A stretch of 5,417 nt of DNA from Nitrospirota bacterium (GTDB taxonomy: Bacteria; Nitrospirota; Nitrospiria; SBBL01; Manganitrophaceae). A program made the translations under genes and the position numbers. Within the stretch, counting starts at the first letter, position 1, and each line of letters starts with the position of its first letter. This document shows, in pieces, positions 1-4,882 of this stretch. The DNA lies in assembly GCA_023248505.1 (NCBI GenBank), contig JAHFEM010000174.1:1-5417 (forward strand), read 5' to 3'. Under the pieces are notes generated by a model, which worked only from the letters and a program-made list of their open reading frames with translations, was not told the DNA's origin and made no database searches.

Positions 1-447
1 GATCCGCGCGATCTTGTCTTGCCGTGCGGGGAACACCGGTTCTTCATCCACCGGGAGTCGGAGGCCTTGATCAAGGGATCGACGATCGATTACTCCAGCA
101 CCGGGATGGCGCAGGCATGGGTGATCGACAATCCCAACCCGGCGTGGGACACCGAGCTGGCGCGCGAGATCGCCAAGGTCTTCAACGAAACGATCAACCC
201 CGGCCTCGCCGAACATGGCGGGCATATCAAACTGGTCGGCTTGAAAGAGAACATCGTCTACGTGGAGATGTCGGGCGGCTGTCAGGGATGTTCCATGGCC
301 GACAAAACCCTCCACCATGGCGTCATTCGAATCCTCTCCGAGAGATTCCCCCAAATCACCGGCCTCGTCGACGTCACCGACCACTCCGCCGGCACCAACC
401 CCTTCTTCTCCACCCAAGCCGGAACCATCCCCACGTTTAAAAACTGA
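1..447 (+). CDS. nfuA: NfuA-type Fe-S cluster carrier protein (5' end outside window)
   Basis: C-terminal part of a Nfu-family scaffold that carries and hands over [4Fe-4S] clusters in the cytoplasm. The frame is open from base 1, so the gene starts upstream; 148 residues are visible. Residues 1-50 resemble the end of an A-type (IscA/HesB-like) domain (RFFIHRESEALIKGSTIDY, then a segment ending in IDNPNP) but lack the CGCG cysteines of true A-type carriers, as expected of the degenerate N-terminal domain of NfuA. Residues about 55-140 are the NifU C-terminal domain: INPGLAEHGGHIKLVG, then GGCQGCSM with the cluster-binding CxxC at Cys94/Cys97 of the visible part, and VTDHSAGTNPFF near the end, matching the end of E. 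coli NfuA as I recall it. It ends in TGA at 445-447. No terminator with a T-run follows. A stand-alone Nfu or NifU fusion is possible, but the A-type remnant favours NfuA. Confidence 0.9.
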   Translation, partial: DPRDLVLPCGEHRFFIHRESEALIKGSTIDYSSTGMAQAWVIDNPNPAWDTELAREIAKVFNETINPGLAEHGGHIKLVGLKENIVYVEMSGGCQGCSMADKTLHHGVIRILSERFPQITGLVDVTDHSAGTNPFFSTQAGTIPTFKN

Positions 448-704
448 TTCGGAACCCCCCGCCCCTCTCCCGCCGCGGAAGAGAGACGACAACGGCGATC
501 CCTTGCTTAAAAGTGATAGATCCTTTCTGTCTTGCGCCACACACTCCATCCTCAACCTCAACAGCAATCGCCCGCTGCGCGTCATCGCGACCCTTTCTGA
601 GCCGTCCTTACACCATCACGCCCCCTCTCCCCGTTCGACCGACGAGAGGCATAGGACTTGCCTTTGATTACGGCTTAGACGATGAGGATGAAAGGGAGGG
701 GATC
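448..704. other. Intergenic gap between nfuA-type gene and methyltransferase gene
   Basis: This 257-bp stretch holds no gene I can support. The methyltransferase frame stays open back to an ATG at 513, but the extra 64 codons are Ser/Pro/Thr/Arg-rich, look like translated noncoding GC-rich DNA, and have no good ribosome-binding site. A short C-rich motif (CCCCTCTCC) occurs near both ends, at about 462-470 and 622-630. I found no -35/-10 pair that is convincing, no sigma54 motif with correct spacing, and no GC-rich hairpin followed by T residues. Confidence 0.5.
691..701 (+). promoter_or_regulatory. Strong ribosome-binding site of methyltransferase gene
   Basis: AAAGGGAGGGG contains a full GGAGG (695-699) five bases before the ATG at 705. 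It decides the start codon in favour of 705 over the upstream in-frame ATG at 513. Confidence 0.75.
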
Positions 705-1550
705 ATGGCTTATGGATGCGAACAAGCGCTGGTGGAAACCAATCCGTTCAAGCGGGTCGCCCTAAAATGGGTGGGGGCCACTCACCTGGGAGATCGATCG
801 CGAAATCATTACCTGATGCGGGCGCTGCAGAAGCTCGCCCTTCCGAAAAATGCAAACGTCTTGAATGCCGGATGCGCAAACGGCGCCCATTCGTTCTATC
901 TGGCGGAGCGTTTTCCCGGATGGATGATCACCGGCATCGAGATCGAGCCGGAGAAGGTCGCGCGGGCCGCGGCCATCGCCGAAAAGAAGGGGACCCCCAA
1001 CCTCTCCTTCCACGTGGGAGACCTCCACCAGATCCGTTTTTCCGGTCTGTTCCACCTGATTTTCTCGATGCACGTCCTCACCTACCTCCAAGACGACCTG
1101 GAGGTCTTGAAGCGGTTTTTCCACGCCCTCAAACGGGGAGGCCATCTGATTCTCTCCATCCCAACCCCTCCGGCCCCTTCTCCGCTCCCTTGGCCGCTCT
1201 CAAAGCGCTTCAAATCGGTCATCCCTCCGACGGCGCCGACGGCGGAGGGGGGCGCCTCCGCTTCAAACAGTCCTCTGGACTGCAACCAGGAGCGGGTCGG
1301 CTACACGAATGAGGAGATCGGCCGCAAGCTCGATGAAGCCGGATTCCTTCCGCTCTCCATCACCCATCCGGCGGGGCCGCTCTGGCAGTCGGCGTGGGAA
1401 ATCCAGACGGCGATCGAAAACAAACGGCTCCTGCGGGCTATGGTCCATCCCTTTCTCCTCTTCCTGGTCGACCTGGACCAATGGCTTTCCAGAGAGTATC
1501 CCTACCCCCTGGGAAGGGACTGCCTGATCATCGCACAGCGACCCGCTTGA
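705..1550 (+). CDS. Class I SAM-dependent methyltransferase
   Basis: Cytoplasmic methyltransferase of unknown substrate, 281 residues. Start ATG 705 is chosen because GGAGG lies five bases upstream; the longer frame from 513 adds only low-complexity sequence. Seen: motif I VLNAGCANG at residues 52-60 (glycine loop for SAM, with Asn where Asp/Glu is more usual), acidic end of strand 2 GIEIEPEK at 77-84, VGDLHQI at 104-110 (adenine-contacting Asp106), the motif II region FHLIFSMHVLTYLQDD at 116-131, and LKRGGHLILSIP at 142-153. This order is typical of the Methyltransf_11/25 type. A Pro/Ala/Ser-rich segment at about 154-192 (with PTAPTA) interrupts the end of the domain before VGYTNEEIGRKLDEAGF (198-214). 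The C-terminal 60 residues are hydrophobic and Trp-rich, including LLFLVDLDQWL. No signal peptide. The neighbours do not reveal a substrate; it converges with the oxidoreductase gene 14 bp downstream. Confidence 0.88.
   Translation: MAYGCEQALVETNPFKRVALKWVGATHLGDRSRNHYLMRALQKLALPKNANVLNAGCANGAHSFYLAERFPGWMITGIEIEPEKVARAAAIAEKKGTPNLSFHVGDLHQIRFSGLFHLIFSMHVLTYLQDDLEVLKRFFHALKRGGHLILSIPTPPAPSPLPWPLSKRFKSVIPPTAPTAEGGASASNSPLDCNQERVGYTNEEIGRKLDEAGFLPLSITHPAGPLWQSAWEIQTAIENKRLLRAMVHPFLLFLVDLDQWLSREYPYPLGRDCLIIAQRPA
1223..1249 (+). repeat. Inverted repeat enclosing a 9-bp tandem repeat inside methyltransferase linker
   Basis: CCCTCCG (1223-1229) pairs perfectly with CGGAGGG (1243-1249). Within it, CCGACGGCG is repeated exactly twice in tandem (1227-1235, 1236-1244) and encodes PTA-PTA. 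It sits in the low-complexity linker, where slippage expansion would stay in frame. Confidence 0.6.
1268..1282 (+). repeat. Short perfect hairpin in methyltransferase linker
   Basis: CAGTCC (1268-1273), loop TCT, GGACTG (1277-1282): a 6-bp perfect stem with a 3-nt loop, at the downstream edge of the Pro/Ala/Ser-rich linker of the methyltransferase. No T-run follows, so it is not a terminator. It may be chance or a remnant of inserted sequence. Confidence 0.45.
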
Positions 1551-1564
1551 ACGGAGAGGAGGGT

Positions 1565-2944
1565 TCACGCCGCCTTGGAATAGGCCTCGGCCGCGCGCAA
1601 AATCGATTCGGCCACGGTCGGGTAGACATGAATGGTCCGGCAGACCTCCTCGACCGTCAGCTGACGCTTCACGATGAAGATCGCCTCATGAATCGCCTCC
1701 GCCGCCTTTGCCGCCAGCAGATGCACCCCCAGGATTCGATGGCTCCCCTCCTCCACCACCAGCTTCACCCACCCCCGGTCGGCGGTCGCCTTCGGCAGCT
1801 CTTCCGGCAAGGAAAGATCGACCTGCCTCACCGCATACCCGGCCGCGCGCGCCTCCGCCTCTTTTAAACCGACGCTCGCCACCTGCGGAGAGGTGAGAAT
1901 GGCGTAGGGAATCCCGAGATATTCCAGGGTGTGGCGGGTTCCCCGCAGGGCGTTTTCCGCGGCGAGCTCCCCCTCTCGATCGGCGATGCTGGAAAGCATC
2001 CGGACATGCCCGCGGATGTCCCCCGCCGCAAAAATATGGGGGACCGATGTCTCGAAAGAGGCGGTCGTTTCGATCGCGCCGTCCTCGCGACAGACCACGC
2101 CGGCCTCATTTAGGCCGAGGTCGTCTGTATTCGGACGCCGGCCGGCGGCAATAAAAATGGCGTTGGCGTCAAATGCGAGGGCCTGCTCCCCCTTTCGGGC
2201 CGCGACCCGATCGCACCGCCGGCGCGGCGGAGACCCCACCCCCTCGATACGGACGCCGGTATGGATCTGCATCCCCTCCTCTTCCAGGTAGCGGCGGAGG
2301 GCGCGCGCGATCTCCGGCTCCTCGCGCATCAAGATCCGCTCTGCTTGCTCCAAGACGGTCACCTTCACGCCGAAGTGGAGAAAGAGCTGTCCGTATTCGA
2401 GACCGATCTCCCCGCCGCCGATGACGATCAGAGCCCCCGGCAGGCGGGTGATCCCCTGAACCCGATCGCTGTTCAGGACGACCCTGTCGGCCAGGCCGGG
2501 AATGGACGGCGTGATCGGAGAAGCGCCGGCCGCCAGGAGAATCCGATCGGCCCTGATCGGCCGGCCATCGACCGCCACATGATGCGGCGAGACCAGCCGG
2601 CCCTTTCCTCGAATGAAGGTGATGTTCGGCTCGGCCGCAATCATCCGCTCCTTCTCCGCCCGCGCATAACGGACCACCTCCTCCTTCTCCGCCATCACGG
2701 CTGCAAAGTTGAGCCGGGCCTTGCGGGGCTTCACCCCGCGGAATGCGTCGGCCCGGCCGTAGTAGTAACGCTCCGCCGCCGAGATCAGATGTTTGGTCGG
2801 AAGACAACCTCGGTTCGGACAGGTCCCTCCGGTCTCGCCGCCCTCCACCAGCGCGACCCGCGCGCCGAGCTCGGCCCCCTTGATGGCGGCGTAGAGGCCC
2901 GCGGAGCCCGACCCGAGCACCAGCAGATCATACCGGTTCATCAT
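1565..2944 (-). CDS. FAD-dependent pyridine nucleotide-disulfide oxidoreductase (MerA/Lpd-like, not a canonical Lpd)
   Basis: Complete 459-residue flavoprotein, the usual family length, that should pass electrons from NAD(P)H through FAD to a redox-active disulfide. Seen: FAD-binding GSGSAG at 11-16; GGTCPNRGCLPTK at 39-51 with the disulfide Cys42/Cys47; second Rossmann motif GGGEIGLEYG at 176-185, followed by VTVLEQ with acidic Glu199, which favours NADH; FAD motif HIFAAGD at 303-309; and the C-terminal dimer domain with TIHVYPTVAE at 437-446. In Lpd and glutathione reductase the residue before Pro is the catalytic His; here it is Tyr441, as MerA has Tyr at this place. The terminal CC of MerA is absent, so mercuric reductase is not supported. 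Start ATG 2944 has GGAG seven bases upstream; ATG 2941 is also possible, and a TTG at 2965 is not favoured. Third gene of the leftward cluster, 46 bp after the hydrolase gene. Substrate unknown. Confidence 0.9.
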   Translation of the reverse strand: MMNRYDLLVLGSGSAGLYAAIKGAELGARVALVEGGETGGTCPNRGCLPTKHLISAAERYYYGRADAFRGVKPRKARLNFAAVMAEKEEVVRYARAEKERMIAAEPNITFIRGKGRLVSPHHVAVDGRPIRADRILLAAGASPITPSIPGLADRVVLNSDRVQGITRLPGALIVIGGGEIGLEYGQLFLHFGVKVTVLEQAERILMREEPEIARALRRYLEEEGMQIHTGVRIEGVGSPPRRRCDRVAARKGEQALAFDANAIFIAAGRRPNTDDLGLNEAGVVCREDGAIETTASFETSVPHIFAAGDIRGHVRMLSSIADREGELAAENALRGTRHTLEYLGIPYAILTSPQVASVGLKEAEARAAGYAVRQVDLSLPEELPKATADRGWVKLVVEEGSHRILGVHLLAAKAAEAIHEAIFIVKRQLTVEEVCRTIHVYPTVAESILRAAEAYSKAA

Positions 2945-2949
2945 TTCTT

Positions 2950-2955
2950 CTCTCC
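2950..2955 (-). promoter_or_regulatory. Ribosome-binding site of complete oxidoreductase gene
   Basis: GGAGAG on the - strand; its GGAG ends seven bases before ATG 2944 and ten before ATG 2941. It supports initiation at this ATG pair rather than at the upstream TTG (2965), which lies before it. Confidence 0.6.
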
Positions 2956-2985
2956 GCAAGTCCAAATAGAGACAAACTGAAATCG

Positions 2986-3000
2986 GGCGGCTAGGCCGCC
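2986..3000 (-). other. GC hairpin over the stop codon of the hydrolase gene
   Basis: On the - strand GGCGGC, loop CTA, GCCGCC forms a perfect 6-bp all-GC stem that includes the last two Ala codons and the TAG stop. It is followed by CGATTTCAGTTTG, which is too weak a T-run for a clear intrinsic terminator. It could act as a partial attenuator or as a 3'-end barrier between the hydrolase and oxidoreductase cistrons. The repetitive GCG/GCC codons could also produce it by chance. Confidence 0.4.
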
Positions 3001-3866
3001 TGGGGAGGCCTCATCACGCTCGGCTTCTCTTCCGGCCGGCGTCCGATGAGAAAGTCCAGGAGATGCTCGCAGACCTCATGGGGCCGGTCGATCATCACGA
3101 AATGGCGCGCCTGTTTGATCCGGATCAGCCGGGCCCCGGGAATATCCCACGCCAGCCGCTCGCCATATCGGATCGGCAGGAACGGGTCTTCCTCGCCCCA
3201 GAGAACCAACGTCGGCGCCGCGATCCGCTGCAGAAGCGGGATGATCTCCATCGTCTGGTTGGTGTTGAGCGCGATGGCGTTTCGGACGAGCGAAAGCTTT
3301 CCCGTCTCGGTCACATAAGGGGCGAGGAGCCCGTCGAGCAGATCGTCGGACGGGGAGGAAGCAAACCCCGTCTTCATCGCCTGCTTCATCAGCAGGATGG
3401 CGGTCCAGGCGGAGAGACGGCGGCGCGTGTCGGGATGTCCGAATTCCAGGACGGCCTCGATCGGCCAAGAATCGTAACAAACCGAATCGATCAGACAGAG
3501 ACGGGCAACGCGCCCGGGGAAGAGGGTCGCCAGCCGCAGCGCCACCCCGCCGCCGACGTCGTGTCCGATGACGGCCGCCCGCTTTATCCCGACCTTCTCC
3601 ATCCAGGCATCGATCGCTTCCGCCTGCCGCGCAATCGATCGATCAAAACAATCCCGCTTGTCCGAATAACCGAAGCCGATCAGATCGGGGATGCAGACGC
3701 GGTGCGATCCGGCGAGCGGCGGGAGCAACCGGTGCCAAAGATAACCCCAGCTCGGAATCCCGTGAAGGAGAACCACCGGCTCGCCGGTCCCCTCCTCGAC
3801 ATAGCTGATGAAGCGATCTCCGATCTCGGCAATCCGCTGTCTGGCCTGATAGTCTCGCCAGCTCAC
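2991..3866 (-). CDS. Alpha/beta hydrolase, haloalkane dehalogenase/epoxide hydrolase type (Asp nucleophile)
   Basis: Predicted cytoplasmic hydrolase of 291 residues, close to the 290-310 of haloalkane dehalogenases. Seen: oxyanion-hole motif LLHGIPSWGYLWH at 33-45; PDLIGFGYSDK at 60-70; nucleophile elbow VIGHDVGGGVA at 99-109 with Asp103; cap region about 130-205, rich in Trp/Tyr; acid in LWGEEDPFLP (Asp227); catalytic His255 in ARHFVMIDRPHEV. Asp103-Asp227-His255 forms the expected triad, and an Asp nucleophile in GHDxGG is known for haloalkane dehalogenases, fluoroacetate dehalogenases and epoxide hydrolases. It lacks the Trp next to the nucleophile (Val104) and the Asn after HG (Ile37) used for halide binding in many dehalogenases, so dehalogenase activity is unproven. 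Start GTG 3866 overlaps the upstream TGA as GTGA, with AGAGG four bases before it, implying translational coupling. An ATG at 3947 would add a Pro/Arg/Gly-rich tail inside the neighbour. Confidence 0.87.
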   Translation of the reverse strand: MSWRDYQARQRIAEIGDRFISYVEEGTGEPVVLLHGIPSWGYLWHRLLPPLAGSHRVCIPDLIGFGYSDKRDCFDRSIARQAEAIDAWMEKVGIKRAAVIGHDVGGGVALRLATLFPGRVARLCLIDSVCYDSWPIEAVLEFGHPDTRRRLSAWTAILLMKQAMKTGFASSPSDDLLDGLLAPYVTETGKLSLVRNAIALNTNQTMEIIPLLQRIAAPTLVLWGEEDPFLPIRYGERLAWDIPGARLIRIKQARHFVMIDRPHEVCEHLLDFLIGRRPEEKPSVMRPPQAA

Positions 3867-4771
3867 CGCGCCTCTTCTGCCGCGGCGGCCTGTCGCCGGG
3901 GCGGGGCGGGGAAGGGCGAGGAGACCAATGCCTCCGTGTCTCTCCAATCTCGTTCGAGAAGAGCGATGTCGAGGATGCAGCGAAGGCAGGCCTGCTCGAA
4001 CCGCCCGGTCAGCGCGGCAATCGCTTCAACATCTTGGCCGATGGCCTTCACCTTCTCCCATGAGAGGGGCACGGGATAGGGGAGGGCGCGGGCTTCGCTT
4101 CGCGCCCTCTCGCGCAGGCGCTCTGCGGCCTGCGGAGACGCCGCGCCGGCGAGGATCGGTTTCAACCGTTTCCGCGCTTCGACCAGATAGTCGGGCCAAA
4201 GCGCCAGGGTGCGCACATCGTCGCTGGCCGCAGGGAGATTGGAGTGTTTTTTAAATTCATCGAATAACGCTCGCAGGCGCGGGTCTTGCGGTTCTTCCGG
4301 CGACAATTCCATCGCGATCATTCCGGCGGGAGCGCCCCGCTCGATCCGCGCGATCTCCCCGGTCTCTTCTTTCCCGACCCGCTCGCCGCCGAGAGCGAGT
4401 TGAACGGCCGACGTCAGCGCCAGCAATTTCGGATAGAGATAATAATAAAGATCGAGCGAGGCGCAAAGGTGATACGTTTGACTCTCGCCCAACCGCACCC
4501 GTGCAGGGACATTCGGTTTTCCCAGCGGCGCAACCGACCGGGCCGCCTCCGCGCGGAGCCGGTCGGACGCCGCTTCAAAGGCGCGGCTCTCGGCATTGGA
4601 TCGAAAGGCCTCCCAAACCATCGGAAGAAACGTTCCATAGGCCGCCCAGTGGCGGAACATCTGAGGGGTCCCGGTCACGCGGAGGGTCTGCCGAATCTCA
4701 TGGTAGACTCGCTCGATCTCTCCTTCGGCCTCATGTTCCGGAATCGGCTTCACTCGATTGAAGATCGCCAT
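3863..4771 (-). CDS. DehI-like protein (2-haloacid dehalogenase DehI family, divergent)
   Basis: 302-residue, mostly helical soluble protein resembling DehI-type 2-haloacid dehalogenases, which hydrolyse 2-haloacids with an Asp-activated water. Seen, compared with Pseudomonas DehI as I recall it: AEGEIERVYHEIRQTLRV at 15-32 matches the family start (GExxxxYEDIRxTLRV); FLPMVWEAF at 48-56; YPKLLALTSAVQLAL at 113-127 matches NPKYLLLITAL; ASDDVRTLALWPDYL at 182-196 matches ASDFQALANWPKVL, so Asp185 aligns with the catalytic Asp; SSPFP at 284-288 matches the family C-terminus. The Asn residues before PK in DehI are Tyr here, so the substrate may differ. A short Ala/Glu-rich tail (about 291-302) follows. 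ATG 4771 is chosen because GGAG lies seven bases upstream; GTG 4777 is too close to it. First gene of the leftward cluster, overlapping the alpha/beta hydrolase by 4 nt. Family assignment is from memory of sequence similarity. Confidence 0.8.
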   Translation of the reverse strand: MAIFNRVKPIPEHEAEGEIERVYHEIRQTLRVTGTPQMFRHWAAYGTFLPMVWEAFRSNAESRAFEAASDRLRAEAARSVAPLGKPNVPARVRLGESQTYHLCASLDLYYYLYPKLLALTSAVQLALGGERVGKEETGEIARIERGAPAGMIAMELSPEEPQDPRLRALFDEFKKHSNLPAASDDVRTLALWPDYLVEARKRLKPILAGAASPQAAERLRERARSEARALPYPVPLSWEKVKAIGQDVEAIAALTGRFEQACLRCILDIALLERDWRDTEALVSSPFPAPPRRQAAAAEEAR

Positions 4772-4778
4772 CCGCACG

Positions 4779-4782
4779 CTCC
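4779..4782 (-). promoter_or_regulatory. Ribosome-binding site of DehI-like gene
   Basis: GGAG on the - strand lies seven bases before ATG 4771 and only one base before the alternative GTG 4777. It therefore fixes the start at 4771. Confidence 0.6.
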
Positions 4783-4797
4783 GAATTTACTTTTTCT

Positions 4798-4827
4798 ATT
4801 GTAGAGAGTCGACCGGCGCGGGGGCAA
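4798..4827 (-). promoter_or_regulatory. Candidate sigma70-type promoter of the DehI-like/hydrolase/oxidoreductase cluster
   Basis: On the - strand, TTGCCC (4827-4822, four of six matches to TTGACA), an 18-bp spacer and TACAAT (4803-4798, five of six matches to TATAAT). Transcription would begin near 4791 and give a leader of about 20 nt that contains the GGAG at 4782-4779. The position directly before the first gene and the A/T-rich start region make it plausible. It has not been compared with other promoters of the organism. Confidence 0.5.
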
Positions 4828-4850
4828 CCTACCCGATGGGATTATCCCCT

Positions 4851-4882
4851 GAAAAAAAATCGATCAAAAGAAAAGAAAGAGA
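4851..4882 (-). other. U-rich pyrimidine tract after the partial oxidoreductase gene
   Basis: Directly after the TGA at 4883, the - strand reads as an almost pure pyrimidine tract with TTTCTTTTCTTTT and then a run of eight T residues (4859-4852). No GC-rich stem precedes the T-run; the only pairing is GATC with GATC. It may help end the transcript of the upstream gene before the promoter at 4827-4798, but it is not a canonical intrinsic terminator. Confidence 0.35.

Noticed and set aside
465..485. Terminator after the nfuA-type gene (CTCTC ... GAGAG)
   Set aside because: The stem is only 5 bp with an 11-nt loop and is not followed by a T-run.
486..510. Sigma54-like promoter (GGC...TTGC) before the methyltransferase
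   Set aside because: The GG to GC spacing is 9 instead of 10 bases and the TGGCAC block is poor; it also lies about 200 bp from the start codon.
513..704. N-terminal extension of the methyltransferase from the ATG at 513
   Set aside because: The 64 added residues are low-complexity and there is no Shine-Dalgarno near 513, while ATG 705 has GGAGG at ideal distance.
2261..2980. Open frame of 239 codons on the + strand opposite the flavoprotein gene
   Set aside because: No motif, His/Pro/Arg-rich composition, and antisense to a flavoprotein with all family motifs in order.
3867..3947. Longer hydrolase start at the ATG at 3947
   Set aside because: It would overlap the DehI-like gene by 85 bp and add a Pro/Arg/Gly-rich tail; GTG 3866 gives the normal family length and a typical 4-nt overlap.
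3063..4079. Long open frame on the + strand (338 codons) opposite the hydrolase gene
   Set aside because: It is rich in Arg/Pro/Gly with no recognisable domain, and lies antisense to two genes with clear family motifs. GC-rich coding DNA often leaves such open frames.
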